Origin: Pseudomonas sp. PIC25
GTDB taxonomy: Bacteria; Pseudomonadota; Gammaproteobacteria; Pseudomonadales; Pseudomonadaceae
Assembly (NCBI RefSeq): GCF_002286785.1
Contig: NZ_MUJY01000191.1
Span: 80,688 to 144,687 of the forward strand
DNA length: 64,000 nt
Direction: 5' to 3'
Below the pieces are notes generated by a model, which worked only from the letters and a program-made list of their open reading frames with translations, was not told the DNA's origin and did not search any database. The translations under genes were made by a program, and so were the position numbers. Of this stretch, positions 27,147 to 36,562 are shown piece after piece. How positions within the stretch are numbered: position 1 is the first letter of the stretch; each line of letters begins with the position of its first letter.

Positions 27147-28106
27147 ATGCCAATGTCCGCTGTAATTGGGAACACTGAGAAAACTCAGAATTTGTGGTTA
27201 GCAAAACTGATTACAGCGGCATTGTTTCTGGTGGTTTGCCTGAGTTGGGGAACGACCTGGCTGGGCATCAAGGTGGCGGTGGAAAGTGTGCCGCCGCTGA
27301 CGTCGGCGGGATTGCGCTTCTTGATTGCGTTTCCGTTGTTCCTGATTTTCGCGCTGGTGCGCCAGGACCCGATCTTCTTTCCGCGCAAGCAAACCGGATT
27401 CTTCGTTTTCGTGACGCTGACGTATTTCAGCATTCCCTATTACCTGCTCAATTACGGCGAGCAGCACGTTTCTTCCGGATTGACCGCATTGCTGTTCAGC
27501 AGCATGCCGGTGTTCATCCTGATCTTTTCGTCGATGTTCCTGAAAGAGCGGATCTACACCTCGCAGATGGTTGGTATCGCCATTGGTTTCGCCAGCCTCT
27601 TCATGATCATCAAGACCCAGGGGTTGCATCTCGGCCATACCGGTATCTTCGGCGTGGCGGCGATCCTGGCGGCGGCGATCATGCATGGCTTCTGCTATGT
27701 GATCACCAAGCAGAGGGGCTCGGCGATCAGTGTGCTCACCTACAACACCCTGCCGATCGGTGTGGCCGGATTCCTGCTGTTCGTCAGCGGCCTGTGGCTC
27801 GAAAGCCCGGACCTGGGCGCGGTGACCCTGCGCTCCTGGACGGCCCTGGCCTACTTGGGCGTCATCGCGTCGGTGGGGGGCTTCATCGCCTACTTCATCC
27901 TGCTGAAGCGGCTCAGCCCGGTCATTCTGTCTTTCGTCTTCATCATCTTCCCGGTGTTCGCGGTGATCTTCGGTTCCTGGTACGAGGGGCAGCCCATCTC
28001 GTCGGACCTGGCCACCTATTCCGCAATCCTTCTAGCGGGTTTCGCCATCACCAAACTACCGGTGGAAAAGTTGCTGTCGAAAAATGCCAAGGAGCATTTG
28101 GGTTAA
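27147..28106 (+). CDS. EamA-family DMT exporter (first gene of the JAMM/E1 operon)
   Basis: A 319-residue carrier with ten hydrophobic segments and two EamA repeats (SWGTTWLGIKVAVESVPP opens the first; LERIY-like and GVIASVGGFIAYFILLK mark the second). Members such as E. coli YdeD/EamA export O-acetylserine and cysteine, which matches the downstream genes. The start at 27147 has AAGGA nine bases upstream; a TTG at 27117 is less likely. The first 100 bases are AT-rich for this genome. The JAMM gene begins two bases after its stop. Confidence 0.93.
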   Translation: MPMSAVIGNTEKTQNLWLAKLITAALFLVVCLSWGTTWLGIKVAVESVPPLTSAGLRFLIAFPLFLIFALVRQDPIFFPRKQTGFFVFVTLTYFSIPYYLLNYGEQHVSSGLTALLFSSMPVFILIFSSMFLKERIYTSQMVGIAIGFASLFMIIKTQGLHLGHTGIFGVAAILAAAIMHGFCYVITKQRGSAISVLTYNTLPIGVAGFLLFVSGLWLESPDLGAVTLRSWTALAYLGVIASVGGFIAYFILLKRLSPVILSFVFIIFPVFAVIFGSWYEGQPISSDLATYSAILLAGFAITKLPVEKLLSKNAKEHLG

Positions 28107-28108
28107 CC

Positions 28109-28546
28109 ATGGAATGTCTGAATAAAGAAAATCTCGAACGAATTTATCGCCACGCATCCCGTACCTATCCCGAGGAATGTTGTGGATTCGTCTTCGCCAA
28201 TGGCGGCGTGCATGAGGGAATGAATATTCAGAACGAACTGAATGCGCGCGATCCCGACATTTATCAGCGCACGGCGAGTACCGGTTACACCTTTTCGGTG
28301 TCTGACACGCTGATGCTGAACAAGAGTTTTCGCAGCGATAACCCGGTGACTGTCATCTACCACTCGCACCCGGACGTCGGTGCCTACTTCAGTAAAGAGG
28401 ACGAAGACAAGGCGTTGTTTCTCGGGCAGCCCATCTACCCGGTGAAGTACTTGGTGGTGGATGTCCGCGAGGCCCGGCCTTGCGGTGCCAAATTGTTCGA
28501 GTGGGCGAATGACGGCTTTGTCTGTAGCCAGGAATTTTCTTGCTGA
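28109..28546 (+). CDS. JAMM/MPN+ zinc metallopeptidase (Mec-like)
   Basis: A 145-residue JAB1/MPN protein with an intact JAMM centre: Glu23 in PEECCG, His85 and His87 in YHSHPDVGAYFSKED, Ser95 and Asp98 (H-x-H-x7-S-x2-D). Bacterial relatives include Mycobacterium Mec, which releases cysteine from the carrier CysO, and QbsD-type peptidases that trim ubiquitin-like sulfur carriers to a Gly-Gly end. It lies directly upstream of a fused ubiquitin-like/E1 gene, its likely substrate or partner. Base composition at its 5' end is AT-rich relative to neighbours. Confidence 0.93.
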   Translation: MECLNKENLERIYRHASRTYPEECCGFVFANGGVHEGMNIQNELNARDPDIYQRTASTGYTFSVSDTLMLNKSFRSDNPVTVIYHSHPDVGAYFSKEDEDKALFLGQPIYPVKYLVVDVREARPCGAKLFEWANDGFVCSQEFSC

Positions 28547-28573
28547 TCAACGACCCTGCAAAAGGAGTTGTAC

Positions 28574-29989
28574 ATGAAGACGGTGATTTTTCCGGAAGTG
28601 CTGGCACGCGTAGCCAAGCTCCCGGGAACGGCCATTCCGGCCGAGGGGCGCACCCTGCGCGAGCTGGTCAACGCCATCTGTGAACGCCATGCCGAGCTGC
28701 GTGCTCATCTTTTCTACCAGAACGACAGCTTCAAGGAGCACTTCCTGCTGACCGCCAACGGTGGGCTGGTCGATCCGGACAGCGAGCTGCCGGAGGGCTG
28801 CGAAGTGGACATCATGCTGGCGACGTCCGGCGGGTTGGATGTGGACCAGTTGTCCAACGAGGAAATCAAACGCTACGTCCGCCATATCACCTTGCCGAAC
28901 GTCGGCCGGGAAGGGCAGTTGCGCCTGAAGAAGGCCCGCGTGCTGATGATCGGTACCGGCGGGCTGGGTTCGCCGATTTCCCTGTACCTGGCGGCAGCCG
29001 GAGTCGGCACCCTGGGCCTGATCGACTTCGACGTGGTCGAGTCGAGCAACCTGCAGCGGCAGATCGTCCATGGCACCAGCACCCTGGGTTTGCCCAAGGT
29101 GGAGTCGGCGAAGCGGCGGCTGCTGGACATCAACCCGGACATCCGGGTGATCCCTTACAACTGCGCGTTGAATGCCGATAACGCCTTGCCGCTGATCGCC
29201 GAATACGATCTGGTGGTGGACGGCTCGGACAATTTCGCCACCCGCTACCTGATCAACGATGCCTGCGTGATGCTGGAAAAGCCCTTCGTGTACGGGGCGA
29301 TCTACCGGTTCGACGGGCAGATCAGCGTATTCAACCATCAGGACGGGCCTTGCTACCGTTGCCTGTTTCCCAAGAGCCCGCCTCCCGAGCTGGCGCCGAA
29401 TTGCAGCGCCGGCGGGGTTATCGGCGTGCTGCCCGGCGTGGTTGGCATGATTCAGGCCACCGAGGCGGTCAAGCTCATCCTTGGCATCGGCGAGCCGTTG
29501 TCCGGTCGCCTGATGCGTTTCGATGCGCTGTCCATGCGCTTCAATGAAATCCGCTTCGCCAAGCGCGCCGATTGCCCGGCCTGTTCGGCGAACCCCAGCA
29601 TCACCTCGTTGCGCGAAGAGCAGCAGGTCTGCGCCAGCAGCCTGTCTTCGCAGCCGCTGCTGGCGGCGGACGCCTACATCGAACCCAAGGCTTTGCAGCG
29701 GATTCTCCATGAGCGCCGCGAAGACGCCGTGCTGCTGGACGTACGGGACGCCAACGAGTGCGAGGTCTGTGCCCTGGAAGGATCGCTGAACATTCCGCTG
29801 GGCGAGCTGGACCAGCGCCTCGACGAACTGGACAAGGACAAGACCTACTACGTGGTCTGCTACGGCGGCGGCCGGGCGGAGCGCGCGGCGAGCAGGATGC
29901 TGGAGGCATCCATCGGCAACACCTTCGTGCTGGAGGGCGGGATCAAGCGTTGGGTGAGGGATGTCGATCCCTCGATGCCCATCTACTGA
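28574..29989 (+). CDS. Fused ubiquitin-like (MoaD/ThiS) - E1 adenylyltransferase - rhodanese protein
   Basis: A 471-residue three-domain protein. Residues 1-87 are a beta-grasp sulfur-carrier domain ending in Ser-Gly86-Gly87. Residues 88-345 are a MoeB/ThiF/E1-like adenylyltransferase with IGTGGLGSP at 126-134, DFD and SSNLQRQ around 151-163, DGSDNFATR near 216-224, and zinc Cys 260/263/334/337. Residues about 360-471 are a rhodanese domain with catalytic Cys429 in CYGGGR. It can in principle adenylate a Gly-Gly carrier and sulfurate it, but its own carrier Gly-Gly is followed directly by Leu88, so it is not a free C-terminus. The ATG at 28574 has AAAGGAG upstream. Confidence 0.93.
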   Translation: MKTVIFPEVLARVAKLPGTAIPAEGRTLRELVNAICERHAELRAHLFYQNDSFKEHFLLTANGGLVDPDSELPEGCEVDIMLATSGGLDVDQLSNEEIKRYVRHITLPNVGREGQLRLKKARVLMIGTGGLGSPISLYLAAAGVGTLGLIDFDVVESSNLQRQIVHGTSTLGLPKVESAKRRLLDINPDIRVIPYNCALNADNALPLIAEYDLVVDGSDNFATRYLINDACVMLEKPFVYGAIYRFDGQISVFNHQDGPCYRCLFPKSPPPELAPNCSAGGVIGVLPGVVGMIQATEAVKLILGIGEPLSGRLMRFDALSMRFNEIRFAKRADCPACSANPSITSLREEQQVCASSLSSQPLLAADAYIEPKALQRILHERREDAVLLDVRDANECEVCALEGSLNIPLGELDQRLDELDKDKTYYVVCYGGGRAERAASRMLEASIGNTFVLEGGIKRWVRDVDPSMPIY

Positions 29990-30007
29990 CGGAGGGGCTT
30001 CGACGCG

Positions 30008-30922
30008 ATGATCTACAACTCCTTGCTCCAGGCCATCGGCCAGACACCCATCGTGCGCCTCGGTGCGTTCTCCGAAGAAGTGGGGCTGAATGTCTTCGCC
30101 AAGCTGGAGTCGCTCAACCCCGGCGGCAGCCACAAGGTGCGCATCGCCCTGGGCATGATCCAGGATGCCGAACGCAAGGGCATCCTGGTGCGCGGCAAGC
30201 GCCAGACCATCATCGAGCCTAGCGGCGGCAACACCGGCATCGGCCTGGCCATCGCCGGCAACATCCTCGGCTACCGGGTGGTGCTGGTGATCCCGGACAA
30301 CTACAGTCCGGAGAAGCAGAAGCTCCTCAAGCTCTATGGTGCCGAGGTAGTGCTGTCGGACAGCCGCCTGGGCAACAACTCCCACGGCCAGAAGGCCATG
30401 GAGATGCAACTGGAGAACCCCGAGTACGTGATGCTCAACCAGCAGCGCAACGGGGCCAATCCGGAAACCCATCGGCAGACCACGGCCAAGGAAATCATCC
30501 GTTCCTTCGGCGAGAAGAGCATCGACTATTTCGTCGGCGGCATCGGCACCGGCGGGCACATCACCGGCATCGGCGAGACGCTGAAGGCTCGTTGGCCGGA
30601 CCTGCGGGTGTTCGGCGTGGAGCCGGAGGAGTGCGACCTGCTCAACGATCGTCACGCCCCGCACGAGATCCAGGGGCTGTCGGTGGGCATCGTGCCGAGC
30701 ATCCTCAACGTCTCGATTCTCGACGGCATGTTGAAAGTGTCCAAGGCCGAATGCGTCGAGCGGGTGCGCACCACCATGCGCAGCGATGCCATCAGCCTGG
30801 GAATATCGTCCGCAGCCAACCTGGTGGCCATTGCCAAGCTGGCCCAGGAAATAAAAAAGGATGCGGTCGTCCTGACCGTCATCTACGACTCGGTGGATTC
30901 CTATCTGTCCTACTTCAGCTGA
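30008..30922 (+). CDS. Divergent cysteine-synthase-like PLP enzyme
   Basis: A 304-residue fold-type II beta-replacement enzyme. The Schiff-base Lys43 lies in NPGGSHKVR. The substrate loop reads EPSGGNTGIG where canonical O-acetylserine sulfhydrylases have EPTSGNTG. The phosphate-binding region is GIGTGGHITG, and the PLP N1-contact region is YDSVDSYLS instead of PDSGERYLS. These differences suggest a different nucleophile or substrate from CysK. In context it probably joins an activated serine (from the next gene) to a protein thiocarboxylate or another thiol. Starts 18 bases after the E1 gene. Confidence 0.9.
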   Translation: MIYNSLLQAIGQTPIVRLGAFSEEVGLNVFAKLESLNPGGSHKVRIALGMIQDAERKGILVRGKRQTIIEPSGGNTGIGLAIAGNILGYRVVLVIPDNYSPEKQKLLKLYGAEVVLSDSRLGNNSHGQKAMEMQLENPEYVMLNQQRNGANPETHRQTTAKEIIRSFGEKSIDYFVGGIGTGGHITGIGETLKARWPDLRVFGVEPEECDLLNDRHAPHEIQGLSVGIVPSILNVSILDGMLKVSKAECVERVRTTMRSDAISLGISSAANLVAIAKLAQEIKKDAVVLTVIYDSVDSYLSYFS

Positions 30923-30938
30923 AAGCCAGGGAGGGCGT

Positions 30939-31937
30939 ATGTGGGGTTTTCTGCACAAGATTCACTTGCACGACAGGCTGCTCGACCATCTGGTCGATGC
31001 GTTGGATTTTGCTGAAGTGGAGCGCCTGTTCGGGCATCTCGACGGCATTCTGAAGGAGGCCGTCGTCCAGGTGTCCCAGGACCTCGAGGCCTATGCCACG
31101 CGCGATCCGGCATCGGCCGGGCGCGAGGACGTCATCCTCGAAGCCTATGCCTCGTTCAAGGCCGTCCTCTATTACCGGCTGGCCCATCAAATCTGGACGC
31201 TGGAGGATGGCCTGGGTGGCCTGCGTGAAATCATCGCCCACAAGCTGACCAACAAAGGCAAGATCGCCTCGGGTGTGGAAATCCACCCGGCGGTGCGTAT
31301 CGGCCGTCGCTTCGTGCTCGACCACGCCTACGGCACCGTGATTGGCGAGACCTGCGAGATCGGCGACGACTGCTACATTCTCAGCGGCGTGACCCTGGGG
31401 GCCTCGGGCATCGCCAACAATCCGGAAACCAAGCGCCACCCGACACTGGGCAACAACGTCGAGGTGGGGGCCGGAGTGCGGATACTTGGCCCGGTACGTA
31501 TTGGCGACAACGTATTCATCAGTCCGTCCTGCGTGATCACCCAGGACATCCCGGCGAACAGCAAGGTCAGCATCGTCAATCAGGTGCAGACCCTGAAGCA
31601 CGGCGACCCGGCCGAGCGGACCGGGTTCTACAGCGCCTTCGCGGTCAGCGACCGCCTGTTCCTGCTGGGCGAGAAACTGGAGTTCAACGATATCTCGGTG
31701 GTCGATGCCGATCACCAGGCGTTGCCGTTCCTCGCCATGGACCGTGCCAGCCAGGACAAGAATCACATCGAATACCGCTTGCGCTGGGATGCGCTGGGCA
31801 TGGACGGCCCGATCAATTTCCCCCTGAACCTGCGGATTTCCAGCGCGCTGCAGGAAGTGACGCTGCTCAGCCCACCGGGCCTGGATGCCTTGGTGCGCAG
31901 CGTCGTCGACCCTCGAATCCCGACCATAGGTGGCTGA
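30939..31937 (+). CDS. Serine O-acetyltransferase with extra C-terminal domain
   Basis: A 332-residue enzyme. Residues 1-105 form the N-terminal helical part. Residues 110-215 are the left-handed beta-helix acyltransferase with GVEIHPAVRIGRRFVLDHAYGTVIG, the Asp128/His129 pair, and His167 in ETKRHPTLG. These match the CysE catalytic residues. CysE usually ends soon after this region, but here about 110 further residues (222-332) follow with no motif I recognise. It should make O-acetylserine for the preceding PLP enzyme. The C-terminal tail used by CysE to bind CysK is replaced. Confidence 0.9.
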   Translation: MWGFLHKIHLHDRLLDHLVDALDFAEVERLFGHLDGILKEAVVQVSQDLEAYATRDPASAGREDVILEAYASFKAVLYYRLAHQIWTLEDGLGGLREIIAHKLTNKGKIASGVEIHPAVRIGRRFVLDHAYGTVIGETCEIGDDCYILSGVTLGASGIANNPETKRHPTLGNNVEVGAGVRILGPVRIGDNVFISPSCVITQDIPANSKVSIVNQVQTLKHGDPAERTGFYSAFAVSDRLFLLGEKLEFNDISVVDADHQALPFLAMDRASQDKNHIEYRLRWDALGMDGPINFPLNLRISSALQEVTLLSPPGLDALVRSVVDPRIPTIGG

Positions 31938-31938
31938 C

Positions 31939-32682
31939 ATGGACCCCCGACTTGAAACGCTTTGCCTCTTCGACGATGCGCCCTACCTGCGCACCTTCAC
32001 CGCCGACGTGGTAGCCGTAAGCGATCTCGGCGTAGCGCTCGACCGTACCCTGTTCTATCCCACCGGTGGCGGTCAGCCGGGCGATGTCGGCAACTTCATC
32101 CTGGCCGACGGCTCCTACGCCATGGTGCTCGGTACCCAGCGCGACCCGGAGCGGCGCTCGCTGATCTGGCACCAGGTGGACTGCGATCCGTATCGCTTCG
32201 CGGTCGGCCAGACCCTGCAGGGTTGCATCGACTGGGACCGGCGCTACCGGCACATGAAAATGCACACCTGCCTGCATCTACTCTGCTCGATCATCGATGC
32301 GCCGGTGACCGGTTGCAGCATTTCCCCTGACAAGGGGCGTCTGGACTTCGACCTGCCGGAATCGACTCTGGAGAAGGACGCCATCACCCACGCTCTGAAC
32401 GAGCTGATCCTGTGCGACTTCGAAGTGCTGGCCAAGCGGATGCCCGCCTCGGAATACGCGGCCATTCTGGAGATGGCACGGACCAAATCCGTCGCGCCGC
32501 CGATATTGGGAGACTCAGTGAGGGTGATCGAGATTCCCGGCGTGGATATCCAGCCCTGCGGAGGAACTCACGTCGCGCACACCGGCGAGATCGGTCGGGT
32601 GATCTGCGACAAGATCGAGAAGAAGAGCAAGCACAACCGCCGGGTGGTGCTGCGCTTCGCGGAAATGGCGGCGGCGGACTGA
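31939..32682 (+). CDS. AlaX-like alanyl-tRNA editing domain protein
   Basis: A 247-residue stand-alone homologue of the AlaRS editing domain. The zinc/active-site residues are present: His109 and His113 in HTCLH, and Cys207 and His211 in CGGTH. FYPTGGGQPGDVG near residue 40 is the usual N-terminal motif. Such proteins deacylate Ser- or Gly-charged tRNA-Ala or other misacylated tRNA. As last gene of a thio-amino-acid operon it may remove a non-standard or misplaced amino acid from tRNA. ATG at 31939 lies one base after the previous stop with AGGTGG upstream; GTG at 31930 is an alternative. Confidence 0.9.
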   Translation: MDPRLETLCLFDDAPYLRTFTADVVAVSDLGVALDRTLFYPTGGGQPGDVGNFILADGSYAMVLGTQRDPERRSLIWHQVDCDPYRFAVGQTLQGCIDWDRRYRHMKMHTCLHLLCSIIDAPVTGCSISPDKGRLDFDLPESTLEKDAITHALNELILCDFEVLAKRMPASEYAAILEMARTKSVAPPILGDSVRVIEIPGVDIQPCGGTHVAHTGEIGRVICDKIEKKSKHNRRVVLRFAEMAAAD

Positions 32683-32694
32683 CGGAAGCGGGGA

Positions 32695-32724
32695 GGGCAA
32701 GGCGCCGAGGGATGGCGCTTGCCC
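32695..32724 (+). terminator. Hairpin between convergent AlaX-like and VWA genes
   Basis: GGGCAAGGCGCC and GGCGCTTGCCC form an 11-pair stem with one bulged base and a short loop. It sits between two convergent stops (32682 and 32731) and could serve both, although no long T run follows. Confidence 0.6.
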
Positions 32725-32730
32725 GGCCGC

Positions 32731-33909
32731 TCACTTGGACAGGAAGCGCATACCCTCTTCCAGACCGCGCAACGTCAGCGGGAACATCTGATCGTGGATC
32801 AGCTCGCGGACGATGTTGGTCGAGGCGGTGTAGTTCCAGGTGTCCTTCGGGTATGGGTTGATCCAGATGAGCTTCTTGTATTTCTCCATGAAGCGCTGCA
32901 TCCACACATAACCGGCCTCTTCGTTCCAGTGCTCGACGCTGCCGCCGGCCTGGGTGATCTCGTAGGGCGCCATGGCCGCGTCGCCGACGAACACCACCTT
33001 GTAGTCCGGGCCGTACTTGTGCAGCAGGTCCATGGTCGAGGTGCGTTCGCTGGTGCGGCGCAGGTTGTTCTTCCACACCGATTCGTAGATGAAGTTGTGG
33101 AAGTAGAAATACTCCAGATGCTTGAACTCGGTCTTACAGGCCGAGAACAGCTCCTCGCAGACCTTCACGTGGGCGTCCATCGAGCCGCCGATATCCAGTA
33201 GCAGCAGGAGCTTGACCGTGTTGCGGCGCTCCGGGCGCATCTGGATGTTCAGCAGTCCGGCGTCCTTGGCGGTGTGGTCGATGGTGCCGTCGATATCCAG
33301 CTCTTCCGCCGCGCCCTCGCGGGCGAACTTGCGCAGGCGGCGCAGGGCGATCTTGATGTTGCGCGTGCCCAGCTCGACCTGGTCGTCGAGGTTCTTGTAC
33401 TCGCGCTGGTCCCACACCTTGACCGCCTTGCCCTGGCGCTTGCCGGCATCGCCCACGCGGATGCCCTCGGGGTTGAATCCACCCGAGCCGAACGGGCTGG
33501 TGCCGCCGGTTCCGATCCATTTGTTGCCGCCGGCGTGCTTCTCCTTCTGCTCTTCGAGACGTTTCTTGAATTCCTCGATCAGCTTGTCCAGCCCGCCCAG
33601 GCTCTGGATCTGTGCCTTTTCCTCGTCGGTCAGCAGACGCTCGAACTCCTTGCGCAGCCATTCTTCGGGGATCAGCGCCTTCAGGTAGTCGTCGAGCTTC
33701 TCCAGGCCCCTGAAATAGGCACCGAAGGCGCGGTCGAACTTATCGAAGTGGCGCTCGTCCTTGACCATGACGGTGCGGGCGAGGAAATAGAACTCGTCCA
33801 TGTCGGCGAACACCACCTTGTGTTCGAGCGCGTTGATCAGGTCGAGCAGTTCGCGCACCGAGACCGGTACCTTGGCGGCGCGCATTTCATTGAACAAGCC
33901 AAGCAGCAT
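32731..33909 (-). CDS. VWA-domain protein (CoxE-like)
   Basis: A 392-residue protein. The C-terminal half holds a von Willebrand A domain with the MIDAS motif DIGGSMD and FVGDAAMAPYE. The N-terminal half is the helical region common to CoxE-like VWA proteins that partner MoxR ATPases (LFNEMRAAKVPVSVRELLDLINAL). Together with the MoxR gene on the same strand it probably forms a chaperone system that inserts cofactors or metals or remodels an unknown target. The gene is separated from moxR by a GFA gene. Confidence 0.92.
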   Translation of the reverse strand: MLLGLFNEMRAAKVPVSVRELLDLINALEHKVVFADMDEFYFLARTVMVKDERHFDKFDRAFGAYFRGLEKLDDYLKALIPEEWLRKEFERLLTDEEKAQIQSLGGLDKLIEEFKKRLEEQKEKHAGGNKWIGTGGTSPFGSGGFNPEGIRVGDAGKRQGKAVKVWDQREYKNLDDQVELGTRNIKIALRRLRKFAREGAAEELDIDGTIDHTAKDAGLLNIQMRPERRNTVKLLLLLDIGGSMDAHVKVCEELFSACKTEFKHLEYFYFHNFIYESVWKNNLRRTSERTSTMDLLHKYGPDYKVVFVGDAAMAPYEITQAGGSVEHWNEEAGYVWMQRFMEKYKKLIWINPYPKDTWNYTASTNIVRELIHDQMFPLTLRGLEEGMRFLSK

Positions 33910-33952
33910 GTTGACCTCGGGTCGTGCCCGTCACGGGCACGAGGAAAGGGGT

Positions 33953-34345
33953 TCAGATGTCGTTCCGGTGCTGGGGCAGGCCGTCGCGGATCTCATACCA
34001 GTCGGCTTTCGAGTCGACGAAGATATGCGACTGTTCCGGCACACCCAAAGGTGAATCGAGGGTGCCCGCAGCGATGCCCAGTTCGTTCTCGCGGTTGTCG
34101 ACGAACTGCAGCGTGGCACCGCAGTTCTTGCAGAAGGTCCGCGTCACATGGACAGAGGAGTGGTAGACGCCGAGCTGGTCCTTGCCTTCGGTGATGTGGA
34201 AGGCGTCCAGCGGCACGCCGGCATAAGTGGCGAAGGCTGCACCGTGTGCCTTGCGGCACATGCTGCAATGGCAATGGGTGAGCGACGCGATGGGGGCGTC
34301 GATACGGTATTTCACGCTGCCACAGAGGCAACTGCCGGTATACAT
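33953..34345 (-). CDS. GFA-family zinc protein (glutathione-dependent formaldehyde-activating-like)
   Basis: A 130-residue protein with the zinc-binding cysteines of the GFA/CENP-V fold: GSCLCGSVKYRID, HCHCSMCRKAHGAAFATY and TFCKNCGATLQF. Family members bind zinc, and some bind glutathione or S-hydroxymethyl adducts; most have no known reaction. The ATG at 34345 is preceded by GAGGAAGAG. It lies between moxR and the VWA gene in one orientation, 43 bases upstream of the latter. Confidence 0.9.
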   Translation of the reverse strand: MYTGSCLCGSVKYRIDAPIASLTHCHCSMCRKAHGAAFATYAGVPLDAFHITEGKDQLGVYHSSVHVTRTFCKNCGATLQFVDNRENELGIAAGTLDSPLGVPEQSHIFVDSKADWYEIRDGLPQHRNDI

Positions 34346-34396
34346 GGCTCTTCCTCCTCTCCGATCCTGTCGTCCGCCCTCATGGGGCGGCGTCAA

Positions 34397-35242
<846 letters not shown>

Positions 35243-35367
35243 CGGGTAATCCTCGAACGTGACGCCCGGCGGGAATACCGGCCGGTTCAGTAATTGAAAA
35301 GGCGACTATAGCGCGAGGCCTGCGCGACTGTGAACGCAGACGGGGCATTCAGTCACTGAATGGCAAG

Positions 35368-36450
35368 TCACCCGCTGTCCGTATCGTTCTTCTCCAGCGC
35401 CCGCTCGAAGCGCGGTGTGAACGCCTCGATGAATGCGTTGTGCAGGATCGCCAGGAAGGCCTGTAGCGGGCTGATTTCCTTTTGCTGGAGATTACCGGAC
35501 AGTTCGATGCGGGTTGCGAACTGATCTTTCCGCTGGTTTTTCAGGATGCTCTCGCCGCCGCCGACCAGGGCTTCCCAAAGGCCGCGGAAGAAGCCTTTTT
35601 CCTCGTTTTCCATGTCCTGCTTCCAGTTGAAGACTTCGACGTGGCGAAGAAGCGGCTTGATATAGCCGCTCAACTGGTTGTTCTCCGCCTCGGCTTCGAT
35701 CACCAGATCGCCGCGGCCGGCGGCGAAGTCGAAACGGCCGTAGGCGCGGGCGAAATCGTTCAGGCGGGTGAGGTCGACGTCGGTGACGCGCAGCCGTATC
35801 TGGAAATCCTCCAGGTTGCTCAGGGGCTTGAAGTCCGCTTCGGCCTCCAGCGGGGCCTGCCCCAGAATCTGGGCCCGGCCTTCCAAATGGGCGACCCGCT
35901 TGCCGTCCTGATCCAGGTTGGTGAGGTTGTAGACGCTGGCATTGATCGCGGTAGCCTTCAGGTCCACCGGAGGGTCGGACTTGAAGTTGCGGAAGCTGAC
36001 CTGCCCGTCCACCACTTTCAGTTCATGCAGCGTGATCGGCAGCAGCTTTTCCAACTGAGCCCGCCAGTTGACGCCTTCACCGGTCTGCGACTCTTCGCGG
36101 GTGCCGCCATCGACGAAGTTCAGCTCGGGGCGTTCGAATTCCACCCGGCCCACCACCGCTCGGTCATACCAGAGCGCGCGCCCGCTGATCGAGAGGTCGA
36201 TGCGCGGCGCATCGAGGAAGGGGACGGGGATGTCGCGGTCGATCTTGACGATCTTCAGGCCATCGATCCGGTAGCCACCGCGCCACCAGGCGAGGTCCAC
36301 GTCTTCGATCCGCCCGCGGTAATCGCCCATCACGGCGAGCTTGTCGTTCAGGTAGTCGCGGATCACATACGGCAGGATGAGGTGGGCCATCACCAGCAAC
36401 AGGGCTAGGCTCAGCAGGATCAGGATCGGCAGGCGATAGCGTCTCTTCAT
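35368..36450 (-). CDS. DUF748 / AsmA-like envelope protein
   Basis: A 360-residue protein with an N-terminal transmembrane helix (residues about 8-28) and a long beta-strand-rich periplasmic part. Typical DUF748 segments are seen: [43 protein letters not shown] and [14 protein letters not shown]. The family belongs to the AsmA-like bridge proteins that are thought to move lipids between membranes. It is divergent from cysK and stands alone. Confidence 0.87.
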   Translation of the reverse strand: MKRRYRLPILILLSLALLLVMAHLILPYVIRDYLNDKLAVMGDYRGRIEDVDLAWWRGGYRIDGLKIVKIDRDIPVPFLDAPRIDLSISGRALWYDRAVVGRVEFERPELNFVDGGTREESQTGEGVNWRAQLEKLLPITLHELKVVDGQVSFRNFKSDPPVDLKATAINASVYNLTNLDQDGKRVAHLEGRAQILGQAPLEAEADFKPLSNLEDFQIRLRVTDVDLTRLNDFARAYGRFDFAAGRGDLVIEAEAENNQLSGYIKPLLRHVEVFNWKQDMENEEKGFFRGLWEALVGGGESILKNQRKDQFATRIELSGNLQQKEISPLQAFLAILHNAFIEAFTPRFERALEKNDTDSG

Positions 36451-36562
36451 ATTCTGGGTTGACCATCCGTGCGGTTACCGGTTCCGGCGCGCTGGACGGC
36501 GCCGGATCGGCGTCTTAGGCTTGAAGGCCACCGACAGAGCCTCTTCCGTAAAGGACACGACC

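Noticed and set aside
28547..30958. Very long open frame on the minus strand opposite the E1 and PLP genes
   Set aside because: Mirror of a high-GC coding region; composition is low-complexity (Gln/Ala/Val/Gly rich) and the plus-strand proteins have clear motifs.
25626..32682. Reading the E1/JAMM operon as a CBASS or Bil-type antiphage system
   Set aside because: No cGAS-like nucleotidyltransferase, no E2 domain, and the other genes are amino-acid enzymes; a sulfur-transfer role fits better.
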